33,099 bases of DNA, taken from assembly GCA_945860065.1 (NCBI GenBank), contig CAMAPI010000016.1, forward strand, positions 1-33,099, written 5' to 3'. This DNA comes from Chryseobacterium gleum (GTDB lineage Bacteria; Bacteroidota; Bacteroidia; Flavobacteriales_D; Crocinitomicaceae). The translations under genes were made by a program, and so were the position numbers. Numbering within the stretch: the stretch's first letter is position 1; every line of letters begins with the position of its first letter. Positions 8,439 through 18,616 of this stretch are shown here, one piece after another. Below the pieces are notes generated by a model. The model had not been told where the DNA came from. It saw only the letters and a list, made by a program, of their open reading frames with translations, and searched no databases.

Positions 8439-11089
8439 CCTGATCCAAGCTTCACTGCAGACTGTTGTTCCTTTTCCTGCTGTTCCTTCCATGAATTCAA
8501 GGTCTTTTTCAATTTCGAGTCTTTTGTCTGCTTCTTTTCTTCCATGAATTCTTGTTTGCTCGCTGGACCAAATTTAATTTTCAGGTCTTCTTTGGGAACA
8601 TCCTTCGGTATGTAGGCTTTCACAGTGGAATCCTTTTGGAAAAAGCCGAATTCCGCTTTCAACATGGATTTCGCTTGAACTTTTTCTTCTTGACGGTATT
8701 CTTTCGCTTGGGCTTTGCGTCCTTCATTATCCCATTCATAGATGGGTTTTTCGAGTGTCCCGTGCATGCGCAAGAATAAGCGGACACCCGTTCCATCGTC
8801 GATGACTTCGCCAAATTCCGTTTGATTCTTCGTGGATTTCAGGTCTCTAAGGCGGAAGGCAAACCGATAATCGATGACATTTTCAAATGAATGTCGGCCC
8901 GAAAGATCCATGTCTAATGCCGTGGAGAGAATGGTCATTTTAGGGATTTCAATCATTCCATTTTGAATGATGATGCTGTTTTCCATCATTTCAAAATCGA
9001 CATCTTTCAATTTCCTCTCCAACAGGTCAATGTTTTCTTTTCCGAGCACCAATTTCCCGGACTTCGTTTTTAAACTTTCTGTGATGTCTTTGAAGGCTGC
9101 CACATTTTTTAGATGTCCATTGTAGACTTTCAGGTCGATTTTCGCTTCAATGCCACTGTAAGTAATTCCTTTGGCTAGCGTAAATGGCGCTCGAAAGAAC
9201 AAATTAGCTTCCGCTCGTCCGGATATGTTTTGCTCACGAATGACCGTTTGATCAAAGTTTTCCCATTCTTTAAAAAGTGATTTGAAGTTCAAGTTTTTTC
9301 CGGCGATCTGGGTAGTGAGCATAAATTTTTCGGGTTCCTTCTCTTCGATGATCAAGGCTCCACTGAGCAGAGCTTCGGCGTTCACCAAACTCATTTGTGG
9401 GAAATGCAAACGACGGTGCTCGATGTTCATTTTACTAATGAGGTGTTCAAATTGGTGTTTTCCATACCGCAGTTTTTCAATTTGCAAGTTGATTTCACCT
9501 TGAATGTTATCTGGCAAGGAATACACCTCCCCTGCTTCAATTTTCATTTCTTTTGTTGTTGAACCAAGGTCTTCTACGTTTAAGTAGTTGCTTTCGAGTA
9601 AGATGCTCGTTTTCAAAGCGCCCTTTCCATTGATGTATGGAAAAATGTTTCCGAAAATGCCATTGAGTTTGACATCGCTGGAGCCCAGTTTGAGGGATGT
9701 GTTTTCGATTCCTGCTTCATTTCCACGCAAAAATAAGCGTCCATTCACCTGACTAAACTGACGTTTATCGTTCATTAATTTTAGGAATATGTTTTTTAAT
9801 TCGAGCTGTCCGCTACATTGTTCTACCGCTAATTCCCCCTCCGGATTTGTTGCTAATTTAAAGTTGGTTTGAATGCCCAAATTACCGCGTACCTCATCAA
9901 TAGAAGGCAGGTGGAAAATCGCATGAATCAATCCTAGGTTTACATTTCCTTTGGCATTCCCTTCCACTTTTGGCTGATCAAATTCTCGCAGTTCAAACTC
10001 ACCGGAAAAGGGTCCACCAGCTGTGCGAAAGCGCACATTTTTCATCGAAATAAATTCTCCTTCCACTTCGTTGTTACTGTATTTTCCGACTAATTCAATG
10101 TCCTGTATGTTCAATCCATGTTCGGGCTCCGTTAATTTTCCATGTTGAATGCTAAAATCAGCATTCACTCCAATGGGTTCAACTGCGGACAATGCCCCTG
10201 CTAAATCCAACTGAAAATCAACTTCCCCACTGCCTTTGAATGCTTTCACATCTTTTGCGGCATCTAAGGAGAATTCATTGACCAATTGTGTCAATTGAAT
10301 GTTTTTCGATTGCACAGTAAATTGAAGGCTATCGGGACTCACCATTCCGTTCACGGAGAAAGGCAAGTGTTCGACGCTTAATTCCGCATTTTTGAGGGTG
10401 TATAATCCCGTTAGTTGATTGACATCCATCGCGAAATTAAACTCCGTATTTTTATTGCGTAGTAATGTAATGTCCCCGCTTTTCAAGCGGACTAAGTTCA
10501 TTTTGCCCATGGCATTTGCCACGAATGCGTCGGAAGAAAAATCACCTTTAATGCGCGCATCCTCAAACGTTGAGGAAAGGTATTGCTTGGAAGAAACATT
10601 GTCATAAATGAATCGGAGTCCATCGATTTTCACTTCTTTTAAGGACAAGTGAAAGTCTGTTTTTGTCTCACTCGGACTGGGTTTAAAGATGTCGAAGTTT
10701 TCTTTTCCGCGTGCATCGTAGCGAATGGCTAGTTTTCCTGGATTCACTTTCGCCTGTTTCACGTGGTATTTTCCCTGATAAATATCCCAGGGATTAAAGG
10801 TTAAGCGCAATTGTTCTGTGTAAAACAAGGTGTCGGAAACCTGTGCATTCGGCAGCGACTCTTGAATAAACAAGTGCTCAAAATCCACCGATAAATTGGG
10901 AAAGGATGACCAGAAAACCAGGTCCATGTCCGAAACTTGCAGCGGAACGTTTAAATACGTATTTACTTCTGTCAAAACGAGTCCACAAATGCGGTCCTTC
11001 AAGAAATAAAGAGAAAGAGTAATCAATAAACAAATACTGAGAACTGGTATGAATACCCATTTAAGAAGAAGTCGGAGAAATGATTTCAT
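8429..11089 (-). CDS. AsmA-like family protein (envelope lipid transport/assembly)
   Basis: A protein of 886 residues counted from the ATG at 11089; a TTG eight codons upstream is also in frame but less likely. The N-terminus MKSFLRLLLKWVFIPVLS continues as one membrane helix (about 4-28), and the rest is predicted extracytoplasmic. The family look is clear: VNTYLNVPLQVSDMDLVFW and FPNLSVDFEHLFIQ near the N-terminus, repeated beta-rich segments, and a C-terminal AsmA-like part with LSGRHSFENVIDYRFAFRL. It ends in a charged, Lys/Glu/Gln-rich tail of about 60 residues. AsmA-type proteins are thought to bridge or shuttle phospholipid between membranes; the substrate here is unknown. Upstream, only imperfect boxes (TACCTTCG 11107-11100 and TATTCTTG 11118-11111) are found. 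It is divergent from lysS. Confidence 0.85.
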   Translation of the reverse strand: MKSFLRLLLKWVFIPVLSICLLITLSLYFLKDRICGLVLTEVNTYLNVPLQVSDMDLVFWSSFPNLSVDFEHLFIQESLPNAQVSDTLFYTEQLRLTFNPWDIYQGKYHVKQAKVNPGKLAIRYDARGKENFDIFKPSPSETKTDFHLSLKEVKIDGLRFIYDNVSSKQYLSSTFEDARIKGDFSSDAFVANAMGKMNLVRLKSGDITLLRNKNTEFNFAMDVNQLTGLYTLKNAELSVEHLPFSVNGMVSPDSLQFTVQSKNIQLTQLVNEFSLDAAKDVKAFKGSGEVDFQLDLAGALSAVEPIGVNADFSIQHGKLTEPEHGLNIQDIELVGKYSNNEVEGEFISMKNVRFRTAGGPFSGEFELREFDQPKVEGNAKGNVNLGLIHAIFHLPSIDEVRGNLGIQTNFKLATNPEGELAVEQCSGQLELKNIFLKLMNDKRQFSQVNGRLFLRGNEAGIENTSLKLGSSDVKLNGIFGNIFPYINGKGALKTSILLESNYLNVEDLGSTTKEMKIEAGEVYSLPDNIQGEINLQIEKLRYGKHQFEHLISKMNIEHRRLHFPQMSLVNAEALLSGALIIEEKEPEKFMLTTQIAGKNLNFKSLFKEWENFDQTVIREQNISGRAEANLFFRAPFTLAKGITYSGIEAKIDLKVYNGHLKNVAAFKDITESLKTKSGKLVLGKENIDLLERKLKDVDFEMMENSIIIQNGMIEIPKMTILSTALDMDLSGRHSFENVIDYRFAFRLRDLKSTKNQTEFGEVIDDGTGVRLFLRMHGTLEKPIYEWDNEGRKAQAKEYRQEEKVQAKSMLKAEFGFFQKDSTVKAYIPKDVPKEDLKIKFGPASKQEFMEEKKQTKDSKLKKTLNSWKEQQEKEQQSAVKLGSGGG

Positions 11090-11227
11090 AATTGTTAGAC
11101 GAAGGTAGGACAAGAATAGGTACAGTTATCAGCTAAAAAAGCCTATTTATGAACGTGGATTTGTCAGTTTGTCACATAAATTTTCGTTCAATTGCCTTGA
11201 GGCATGAAGAATTTTCGAGAGATGACT

Positions 11228-11235
11228 TATCTTTG
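11228..11235 (+). promoter_or_regulatory. -7 promoter box of lysS
   Basis: TATCTTTG matches TAnnTTTG exactly, 19 nt before the ATG at 11255. It lies downstream of the in-frame ATG at 11204, which argues that 11255 is the real start. Confidence 0.55.
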
Positions 11236-11254
11236 TAGTCTTAATTCAAATCCA

Positions 11255-12961
11255 ATGAGTCATTTCGAACTTTCTGAACAGGAAATCCTGAGAAGAGAAT
11301 CCCTTCAAAAACTACGTGATTTGGGCATCGACCCTTATCCAGCTGCTTTATATCCCGTTGATGCGTATGCAAGTAATCTGAAGCAGGATTTCGAAGACGG
11401 AAAGGAAGTTTGTTTGGCTGGAAGAATGATGTCTCAGCGCATCATGGGTAAAGCATCCTTCGCTGAATTACAAGATGCTTCTGGTAGAATTCAAGTGTAC
11501 TTTAACCGCGACGAAATTTGTCCCGGAGAAGATAAAATGCTTTACAATGACGTATTTAAAAAATTACTCGATTTAGGCGATTTTATCGGCGTGAAAGGAT
11601 ATGTCTTTAGAACACAGGTAGGAGAAATTTCCGTTCATGTACAGTCCTTTACTGTGTTGAGCAAGTCACTACGTCCACTTCCCCTACCAAAAACGGATAC
11701 GGATGGAAATGTTCATGATGCCTTCACCGATCCAGAATTACGTTACCGTCAACGTTACGTTGATTTAGTCGTAAATCCACATGTGAAGGAAGTATTTGTG
11801 AAACGAACGAAATTATACACGGCCATGCGCCACTTCTTCAACGAAGCTGGCTACATGGAGGTGGAAACACCGATTCTACAAGCGATTCCTGGCGGGGCAT
11901 CTGCGCGTCCGTTTATGACGCACCACAACGCATTGGACATTCCACTATACATGCGTATTGCCAATGAATTGTACTTAAAGCGTTTAATTGTAGGTGGATT
12001 TGATGGGGTATATGAATTTTCCAAAAACTTCAGAAACGAAGGGATGGACCGCACCCACAATCCGGAATTTACAGCGATGGAAATTTATGTTGCCTACAAG
12101 GACTACAATTGGATGATGGACTTCACCGAGCGTCTTTTGGAATATTGTGCAATGAGCGTGAATGGAAAAACAGAAGCTACTTTTGGTGAGCACCACATTG
12201 ATTTCCGTGCGCCGTACAAACGCGTAACCATGCGTCAATCGATCATTGACTTCACTGGATTCGACATCGATGGAAAAACGGAGCATGAACTATTTGCTGC
12301 GGCAAAAGGAATGGGTATCGCCGTTGATGAAACGATGGGGAAAGGAAAATTAATCGATGAGATTTTCGGAGCAAAATGCGAAGGAAATTACATCCAACCA
12401 ACATTCATCACGGACTATCCAAAAGAAATGTCTCCCCTGTGTAAAGTTCACCGCAACAATCCTGAATTAACGGAGCGCTTTGAATTAATGGTTTGCGGAA
12501 AAGAAGTAGCGAATGCCTACTCCGAGTTAAATGATCCGATCGATCAACGCGAACGTTTCGAAGAGCAACTTCGTTTGCAAGAAAAAGGAGATGATGAAGC
12601 GATGTTTATCGACCAAGATTTTTTGCGTGCATTGGAATACGGAATGCCGCCAACAAGTGGACTTGGTATCGGAATGGACCGTTTGATTATGTACTTAACC
12701 AACAACGCATCGATCCAAGAGATTTTATTCTTCCCTCAAATGAGACCGGAAACGAAAAGTGTGAAAATTGAACTCAACGAGAGCGAACAAGCCATTTATG
12801 CAGCAATGCAAAAACTAGGTGAGTCCGTTTTACCTGATTTGAGAGCTCAATTTGCTGAAATGAGTAATAAAGTTTGGGACAACAGTGTAAAAACCTTGAC
12901 GAAAAACAACTTGTTGAAGGTGAGTAAAGAGAATGACCTTCTTTACATTCGCTTGGTTTAA
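11255..12961 (+). CDS. lysS: Lysyl-tRNA synthetase (class II) with C-terminal extension
   Basis: LysRS charges tRNA-Lys. From ATG 11255 it has 568 residues and begins MSHFELSEQEILRRESL. A longer in-frame start at 11204 is less likely because the promoter box lies after it. The N-terminal OB-fold anticodon domain (about 50-160) includes GRMMSQRIMGKASFAELQD. The catalytic core has motif 2 FRNEGMDRTHNPEFTAMEIY and motif 3 GLGIGMDRLIMYLT. E. coli LysRS ends soon after motif 3, but here about 67 more residues follow (12758-12958), starting SVKIELNESEQAIYAAMQ, with the rhythm of a small helical, winged-helix-like domain. Bacteroidota LysRS proteins are often this long. Its stop shares a TTAA with the convergent neighbour. 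Confidence 0.97.
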   Translation: MSHFELSEQEILRRESLQKLRDLGIDPYPAALYPVDAYASNLKQDFEDGKEVCLAGRMMSQRIMGKASFAELQDASGRIQVYFNRDEICPGEDKMLYNDVFKKLLDLGDFIGVKGYVFRTQVGEISVHVQSFTVLSKSLRPLPLPKTDTDGNVHDAFTDPELRYRQRYVDLVVNPHVKEVFVKRTKLYTAMRHFFNEAGYMEVETPILQAIPGGASARPFMTHHNALDIPLYMRIANELYLKRLIVGGFDGVYEFSKNFRNEGMDRTHNPEFTAMEIYVAYKDYNWMMDFTERLLEYCAMSVNGKTEATFGEHHIDFRAPYKRVTMRQSIIDFTGFDIDGKTEHELFAAAKGMGIAVDETMGKGKLIDEIFGAKCEGNYIQPTFITDYPKEMSPLCKVHRNNPELTERFELMVCGKEVANAYSELNDPIDQRERFEEQLRLQEKGDDEAMFIDQDFLRALEYGMPPTSGLGIGMDRLIMYLTNNASIQEILFFPQMRPETKSVKIELNESEQAIYAAMQKLGESVLPDLRAQFAEMSNKVWDNSVKTLTKNNLLKVSKENDLLYIRLV

Positions 12962-14358
12962 TCGTATTTTATCCACTTGAGCATTTCCGTCTGACTCTCC
13001 CCTAGGTAGTTGTTCCATGTTACGCGAACAAAGTAACAGCCTGCGGCCATTTCCATCGGTAAAGTCGCATATGATTGCTGCTGGATTTGAAAATCAGCGA
13101 TAAGATTCCCGTTGGCATCAACGATGTTTATATCGAATTCCGAAACCTCATCATTTGGTAATCTCACGAAAACTTCCTCTCCAACAGACGATGGATTCGG
13201 GTATAATTGTACGTGTTCCGTGCTTGGCGTTAAGAACTTCGATCGGTCGAATTCGAATAAAAAGAAGCCATTGTTTCGGTCTGAAATTAAAATGCGTTCA
13301 CTGGGCAACAATGCATGCACTCCCCACGCTCCCCACATGGAGAATCCATTCGTTATGGCATTATCGATGTAAGTATCGAACACGCCGATTTCTGTGGGTG
13401 GATTCTTGCGCAAATCAAAAATCCGAAGTCCGTCGTTGTAGTACGAAACAAACGCAAACTCATTGGTTATGTGAATGTTATGCGGTGTTTTAGGATAAGG
13501 GGCGTTCTCCGTCCCAAAAAACTGTTGGACTTGTATTTGTCCACTAGAGGAAAAATGGCATTTTTTTAACGGTAATCCCGACGTTTCATCGGCAAAAACA
13601 TAGGTGCTTTCATCCGGACTCAGCCATCCTTGGTGATTGTATCCTTGTTGCGGATAGAAGGTCAAATTATTCACATAAACCGGATTGCTTGGATTGCTAA
13701 AATCATAGGTGCGCAGTCCGTCAAAGCCACAATTTAAAATCGCTCGATTGTTCTTTACGTAAAGATCATGAACCTCTGGGATATCGTTTGGCCCTTCCCA
13801 AAGAAGCGTAGGAAGAATCGGATTGGACAAGGAATAAACCCGTAAGGGGATGATACCAAGTTCATTTCCACTAACAATCGGATTGACTAAGGTCAAATAA
13901 AGCAGTGCATTTGCCGAATCGATGAAAAGATTGTGTGATTTTCCGAAATACTGATCTTGTAAGTCCGCAACAAGGTGTACAGAATCGGGCAAGTACGATA
14001 AATCCATGATTTGAAGGCTACTCGGACCTTCATCGCACACAGCGTACAAGTAATTTTGGTAGTGTTTGTATTCCCGTGTGATGGCTTGAGCGGACTGAAA
14101 ACGTCCAGGAACAAAGTCCACCAAACGCAAACTATCTTGGTCCGTCAGTTCAAAAATATGTGCGCCTTCCGTGGAGCCAATGACCCCGTATTCCTTTCCA
14201 TTTTGTACAAAAGCCCAACAACTACTGAAGCGCACTTGACTCGAACTAGTCATGATGGTCTCCGAAAACCAATGATCTAATAAGCGAACATTTTTTATTT
14301 CTTGGGCTGAAAAGCTTCCGATTAGGAAAAGGCAAGAAATAAAAACGAGTTGTTTCAT
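12958..14358 (-). CDS. Choice-of-anchor B family protein with T9SS type A sorting domain
   Basis: A secreted 466-residue protein. The signal peptide is MKQLVFISCLFLIGSFSAQ (cleavage near 18). The body consists of beta-propeller-like LVIVD-type repeats: EYGVIGSTEGAHIFELTD, LYAVCDEGPSSLQIMDLSY, KSHNLFIDSANALLYLT, and YNDGLRIFDLRKNP. This matches the family named choice-of-anchor B, known for varied C-terminal anchors. From residue 385 a T9SS type A sorting domain is visible: LYPNPSSVGEEVFV through GCYFVRVTW to the end. The product should be delivered to the cell surface or medium. No enzymatic residues are apparent. It starts 5 bp after the trmH-like gene, forming a two-gene unit, and its stop overlaps lysS by 4 bp. 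Confidence 0.9.
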   Translation of the reverse strand: MKQLVFISCLFLIGSFSAQEIKNVRLLDHWFSETIMTSSSQVRFSSCWAFVQNGKEYGVIGSTEGAHIFELTDQDSLRLVDFVPGRFQSAQAITREYKHYQNYLYAVCDEGPSSLQIMDLSYLPDSVHLVADLQDQYFGKSHNLFIDSANALLYLTLVNPIVSGNELGIIPLRVYSLSNPILPTLLWEGPNDIPEVHDLYVKNNRAILNCGFDGLRTYDFSNPSNPVYVNNLTFYPQQGYNHQGWLSPDESTYVFADETSGLPLKKCHFSSSGQIQVQQFFGTENAPYPKTPHNIHITNEFAFVSYYNDGLRIFDLRKNPPTEIGVFDTYIDNAITNGFSMWGAWGVHALLPSERILISDRNNGFFLFEFDRSKFLTPSTEHVQLYPNPSSVGEEVFVRLPNDEVSEFDINIVDANGNLIADFQIQQQSYATLPMEMAAGCYFVRVTWNNYLGESQTEMLKWIKYD

Positions 14359-14363
14359 GTCCT

Positions 14364-14909
14364 TTAGATGTAGCGTTTACAAAATTCCCACATGACAATC
14401 CCGGCACAAACACTGACGTTTAAACTGTGCTTGGTTCCAAATTGGGGAATTTCAATGACATAATTAGACGCATCGATTACTTGCTGATTCACGCCATTTA
14501 CTTCGTTTCCAAAAACGAGGGCGAATTTTTCATCCGGTAAAGCATGTATGTTTTGGAGGAGGGTTGTTTGTTCGGTTTGTTCAACTGTACATACAGCATA
14601 CCCTTGTTGTTTCAATTCGGATGTTAACTCAAGAATATCCGAACGGTATTCCCAAGCAACCGTTTCCGTTGCGCCGAGGGCTGTTTTGTGAATATCTCGA
14701 TGCGGTGGACAAGCGCATATTCCGCAGAGGTATATTTTCTCCACATTAAACGCATCGGAAGTACGAAAAAAAGAACCAATATTATTCAAAGAACGAATAT
14801 CATCCAACACAATGATGATTGGGTTTTTGGCTTGTTCTTTATACGCTTCATCAGAAACACGGTTTAGTTCCCAAAGCTTTAATTTTTTGTTTTTAGATTC
14901 TGTAGTCAT
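14364..14909 (-). CDS. SpoU/TrmH family RNA 2'-O-methyltransferase
   Basis: A 181-residue SPOUT methyltransferase that would transfer a methyl group from SAM to a ribose 2'-OH in tRNA or rRNA. The three family motifs are visible: VLDDIRSLNNIGSFFRTSDA (motif 1), FALVFGNEVNGVNQQVID (motif 2), and IPQFGTKHSLNVSVCAGIV (motif 3) forming the knotted SAM site. It has only a short N-terminal lead and no L30e-like substrate domain, so the target cannot be told. I chose ATG 14909 over an in-frame TTG at 14918, which lies inside an exact promoter box (14923-14916). That box is only 6 nt from the ATG, so the transcript may be leaderless. It is divergent from mutS. Confidence 0.93.
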   Translation of the reverse strand: MTTESKNKKLKLWELNRVSDEAYKEQAKNPIIIVLDDIRSLNNIGSFFRTSDAFNVEKIYLCGICACPPHRDIHKTALGATETVAWEYRSDILELTSELKQQGYAVCTVEQTEQTTLLQNIHALPDEKFALVFGNEVNGVNQQVIDASNYVIEIPQFGTKHSLNVSVCAGIVMWEFCKRYI

Positions 14910-14915
14910 TTGAAT

Positions 14916-14923
14916 CAAAGTTA
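14916..14923 (-). promoter_or_regulatory. -7 box very close to the trmH-like start
   Basis: The minus strand reads TAACTTTG, an exact TAnnTTTG match, only 6 nt before the ATG at 14909. If used, the transcript would start at or next to the start codon. Confidence 0.4.
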
Positions 14924-15002
14924 AGAGTAATTGTTAAAATGTTCTTGGAAATAGGTGCAGAAGACCACATAAAAATTCCTAATTTTAAGTTCCAATTATA
15001 AA

Positions 15003-17639
15003 ATGCCCAACTTGTCAAAATCACCTACAGAAAAAGCCGTTGTTGAAACGCCTTTGATGAAACAATACAATCAAATTAAAGCCCGGCATCCGGAAGCTTT
15101 ACTGTTGTTTCGTGTGGGAGATTTTTATGAGACATTTGGAGCGGACGCGGTGAAAACTTCGCGCATTTTGGGTATTATTTTAACAAAGCGTGGAAGTGGT
15201 TCGGCCTCCGAAATTGAATTGGCAGGATTTCCGCATCACTCTTTAGATACCTATTTACCAAAACTTGTGCGAGCGGGCCAACGTGTGGCCATTTGTGATC
15301 AGCTTGAGGACCCAAAAATGACAAAAACCATTGTCAAAAGGGGTGTGACAGAACTGGTTACGCCAGGAGTCTCCTTTAACGATCAGGTACTCGAGCAATC
15401 TAGAAACAATTTTCTTTGTGCGATTCATTTTGAAAAGACCGACATCGGTGTTGCCTTTTTAGATGTTTCCACCGGAGAGTTTTTGGTAGCACAAGGAAAT
15501 AAAGAATACATCGACAAGCTTATTAGTGGCTTCGAACCGACAGAAATTATCTACCAAAAAAATAAGCGAACAGATTTCGAACAGCAGTTTGGCGAAAATC
15601 ATTTTACGTTTCGGGTGGAGGATTGGGTATATACCAGTGAGTACGCGAATGAAATGCTCACAAAGCATTTTGGAACAAAATCCTTGAAAGGATTTGGTAT
15701 TGAGGGCCTTTCTGCTGCGATTGTAGCTGCAGGAGCAATTTTTCATTACTTAAATGAAAACCAGCACCATCGCCTAGGACACATTTCGACGATTTCAAGA
15801 ATCGAAGAAGAAAAATACGTTTGGTTAGATCGTTTTACGGTGCGTAATTTAGAGTTAATCTACTCCGCTAACGACAATGCAGTAACGCTCTCAGATGTGT
15901 TAGATCATACCTTGACTCCCATGGGGGGGCGACAAATGAAGCGATGGATTGTTTTGCCTTTAAAAGACCAAAAACCGATCGAGGAGCGTTTAGATATCGT
16001 TGATTTTTTAGTCAGTCATTCAGAAATCAGCTATGAAATTGGACAGCGTCTCAAAGAAATCGGAGATTTAGAACGCCTTATTTCGAAGGTAGCTGTTGGG
16101 AAAGTCAATCCGAAAGAGGTCATGCATTTACGTAGGACCCTATTACAAATTGAACCGATTAAGGCCTTGTTAAATGATAGCGATCTGTTTTCCTTGAAAA
16201 AACTACGCGAACAATTAAATGGGTGTCATAATTTAATCGAATTGATTGACCGAACTTTATGTGACGAACCCGTTGCACAAGTTGGAAAAGGAATGATTAT
16301 TCGTTCGGGTTTTGACACGGATTTGGATGAGCTTCGAGAAATTTCATTTAACGGGAAGGGGTACTTGGAGCAAATTCAGGAACGGGAATCAAAAAGAACG
16401 GGAATTCAAAGTTTAAAAATAGCGTTCAACAATGTATTTGGCTATTATATTGAGGTTAGAAATAGCCACAAGGATAAAGTTCCTGAAGATTGGGTGCGCA
16501 AGCAAACCTTGGTGAACGCAGAACGATACATCACGGAAGAGCTAAAGGAATACGAAGGGAAAATTTTAGGGGCGGAAGAAAAAATCTACGCCATTGAATC
16601 AAAGTTGTTCCAAGACTTGGTATTCAGTATGGCTGATTACATTCAGCCCATTCAACACAATGCCTTACTCATTGCTCATTTGGATTGTTTGTATTCTTTC
16701 TCGCAAACCGCTAAGGAAAATCGGTATGTTCGTCCAGAAATCAACGATAGTTTTGTCTTAGACATAAAAAATGGACGTCATCCGGTAATTGAGCGTAGAC
16801 TTCCGGCGGGGGAAAGCTATATCGCTAACGATGTCCTACTTGATAATAACGACCAGCAAATCATCATGATCACTGGTCCAAACATGAGTGGTAAAAGTGC
16901 GATTTTGCGTCAAACCGCTCTTATTGTCCTCATGGCGCAGATGGGGTCTTTCGTTCCAGCAGACGCAGCTAAAATAGGCTTGGTGGATAAAGTATTTACG
17001 CGTGTTGGGGCGTCGGATAATATCTCCTCTGGAGAATCCACATTTATGGTCGAAATGAATGAAACCGCGAGTATTTTGAATAACATTTCTCCGCGAAGTT
17101 TGATTTTATTAGATGAAATTGGACGCGGAACAAGTACGTATGATGGTATTTCTATCGCATGGTCCATTGCGGAATTTATCCATGAAAATGCAAAAGCCAA
17201 ATGTAAAACCTTGTTTGCCACTCACTACCATGAGTTAAATGAAATGAGTAAAAGTTTTGAGCGCATCCGAAACTACAATGTTTCGGTCAAGGAACTTGGG
17301 GATCGCGTTTTGTTTCTGCGGAAATTGACGCCTGGTGGAAGTGCGCACTCCTTTGGGATTCACGTGGCACGGATGGCTGGAATGCCCCCTGTGGTTCTAC
17401 AAAGAGCAGAGGAAGTGTTAAAGGATTTAGAGTTTTCTCATGCGCATGTGGGTTCAACTGGTGGAAGTAAAAAAGGAAAGAAGGACAAAGATCCCAACAT
17501 GCAATTAAGTTTCTTTCAATTGAATGATCCTGTTTTAGAGCAGATACATGAAGAATTAATCGGGCTTGACATTAACACATTAACGCCTGTTGAAGCATTG
17601 ATGAAGCTGAATGAAATTAAAAAATTAACTGGTGGCTAA
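15003..17639 (+). CDS. mutS: DNA mismatch repair protein MutS
   Basis: MutS recognises mismatches and starts mismatch repair. The 878 residues are full length. The N-terminal mismatch-binding motif is GDFYETFG, with the Phe-x-Glu at F41-Y42-E43. The ATPase domain has Walker [12 protein letters not shown] (625-632 core, Lys631), Walker [15 protein letters not shown] (Asp704, Glu705), and [10 protein letters not shown]. The C-terminal region carries a linker rich in Lys/Gly ([11 protein letters not shown]) and a dimer segment before the stop. Together these mark MutS1 rather than MutS2. A degenerate -7 box TAATTTTA (14980-14987) is 15 nt before the ATG. The next gene begins inside its last codons. 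Confidence 0.98.
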   Translation: MPNLSKSPTEKAVVETPLMKQYNQIKARHPEALLLFRVGDFYETFGADAVKTSRILGIILTKRGSGSASEIELAGFPHHSLDTYLPKLVRAGQRVAICDQLEDPKMTKTIVKRGVTELVTPGVSFNDQVLEQSRNNFLCAIHFEKTDIGVAFLDVSTGEFLVAQGNKEYIDKLISGFEPTEIIYQKNKRTDFEQQFGENHFTFRVEDWVYTSEYANEMLTKHFGTKSLKGFGIEGLSAAIVAAGAIFHYLNENQHHRLGHISTISRIEEEKYVWLDRFTVRNLELIYSANDNAVTLSDVLDHTLTPMGGRQMKRWIVLPLKDQKPIEERLDIVDFLVSHSEISYEIGQRLKEIGDLERLISKVAVGKVNPKEVMHLRRTLLQIEPIKALLNDSDLFSLKKLREQLNGCHNLIELIDRTLCDEPVAQVGKGMIIRSGFDTDLDELREISFNGKGYLEQIQERESKRTGIQSLKIAFNNVFGYYIEVRNSHKDKVPEDWVRKQTLVNAERYITEELKEYEGKILGAEEKIYAIESKLFQDLVFSMADYIQPIQHNALLIAHLDCLYSFSQTAKENRYVRPEINDSFVLDIKNGRHPVIERRLPAGESYIANDVLLDNNDQQIIMITGPNMSGKSAILRQTALIVLMAQMGSFVPADAAKIGLVDKVFTRVGASDNISSGESTFMVEMNETASILNNISPRSLILLDEIGRGTSTYDGISIAWSIAEFIHENAKAKCKTLFATHYHELNEMSKSFERIRNYNVSVKELGDRVLFLRKLTPGGSAHSFGIHVARMAGMPPVVLQRAEEVLKDLEFSHAHVGSTGGSKKGKKDKDPNMQLSFFQLNDPVLEQIHEELIGLDINTLTPVEALMKLNEIKKLTGG

Positions 17640-18558
17640 AATCAAATTTGTATTTCTTTTTATGTGCTTGATCGCAAGTGTCATTTCATGCTCCATCGAT
17701 GAGGCACAATCCTTAGCGCATAAAAAACTGGTCATTGCTTCCGATTTTCTTTACCAAAAGGACGTTCAATTCTTCTCAGAATTCGCAAAAAAAGAAAAAG
17801 TAAAGATTGAAATTATACACATGCGCGCGGATTCCATTTTGTTTCGTTTGAAAAAAGACGCATACAATACGAACATCGATTTGGTGCTCGTTCAATCCCT
17901 ATTGAGTATAAAATCACTTGGGAATCATGCCTTTCAAAAGATTGACCAAACGACGCAACAACAACTTACCAGGCTACCAAAATTTGAAAAAAACTGGTTT
18001 TTGATTGGAAGAGACCCATTTGTGCTGACTTATATAAAGGATAGTTTAGAAAAACCACTCGCTTATAGAGAATTAAGCACTGATTTTTTGTGGGCGAGTC
18101 CGGATGTGCCATCTATAGAAGTGTTAAAAGCACAGATCCGCTATCAATACCAACATCAAAACAAGAAAAAAGAAAATCAACGGAGTTTGAAGGAATGGCT
18201 TCGTGGACTAAAAGACCACCGGGTAAAATATCAAGAAGGGTCAGACAGTACCGCGAGCACCCAGTTATTGCTGATGAAATACAGCGCCTACTTGGGCAAT
18301 AAGCCGCTATTAACAACTAAAAGACGCGTTGTCATTTTTCCTAAAAACGCCTGTTTCGACTACTTCGCAACGGCGGTTGTTTCACAAGCAAAAGATTATG
18401 AAGTCTCTAAATCATTCTTGTTATTTTGGAATGAGCACACGAAGGACAAACGCTTTTTAAAACATTTCGGCATTACTCCGCTAGCCAACATAAAAAATGG
18501 TCGGACATTCTATATTTCTCCCAAAGAAATACTTCAATCACTATCAGAAAGAAAGTAA
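17632..18558 (+). CDS. Lipoprotein resembling a periplasmic solute-binding protein
   Basis: A 308-residue product starting at GTG 17632, overlapping the end of mutS by 8 bp in another frame, so translation is probably coupled; ATG 17662 (residue 11) is possible but would cut the signal peptide. The N-terminus has a hydrophobic core and lipobox VISC with Cys20. The mature part begins [18 protein letters not shown] and continues [20 protein letters not shown] and [13 protein letters not shown], the usual opening of class II solute-binding folds (iron- or sulfate-type, where a beta strand precedes a helix and then E-x-x-x-x). Later come [15 protein letters not shown] and [12 protein letters not shown], again like this fold. 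No permease or ATPase gene is nearby. I infer a ligand-binding lipoprotein; the ligand is unknown. Confidence 0.7.
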   Translation: MAKIKFVFLFMCLIASVISCSIDEAQSLAHKKLVIASDFLYQKDVQFFSEFAKKEKVKIEIIHMRADSILFRLKKDAYNTNIDLVLVQSLLSIKSLGNHAFQKIDQTTQQQLTRLPKFEKNWFLIGRDPFVLTYIKDSLEKPLAYRELSTDFLWASPDVPSIEVLKAQIRYQYQHQNKKKENQRSLKEWLRGLKDHRVKYQEGSDSTASTQLLLMKYSAYLGNKPLLTTKRRVVIFPKNACFDYFATAVVSQAKDYEVSKSFLLFWNEHTKDKRFLKHFGITPLANIKNGRTFYISPKEILQSLSERK

Positions 18559-18589
18559 CTAAGGTTCCCGCAAAGTTGAATCTTATCCT

Positions 18590-18597
18590 TAATTTTG
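18590..18597 (+). promoter_or_regulatory. -7 promoter box of the bacilliredoxin/ArsC-like pair
   Basis: TAATTTTG matches TAnnTTTG exactly, 19 nt before the ATG at 18617. An AGGAAAAA stretch just before the ATG may aid ribosome binding. Confidence 0.55.
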
Positions 18598-18616
18598 TAA
18601 TCTAAAATAGGAAAAA

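Noticed and set aside
11090-11113. TTG start for the AsmA-like gene at 11113
   Set aside because: The ATG at 11089 begins a typical basic plus hydrophobic N-terminus; the extra eight residues add nothing recognisable.
11204-11254. Upstream ATG for lysS
   Set aside because: An exact promoter box (11228-11235) lies downstream of it, and family members start near MSHFELSEQEI at 11255.
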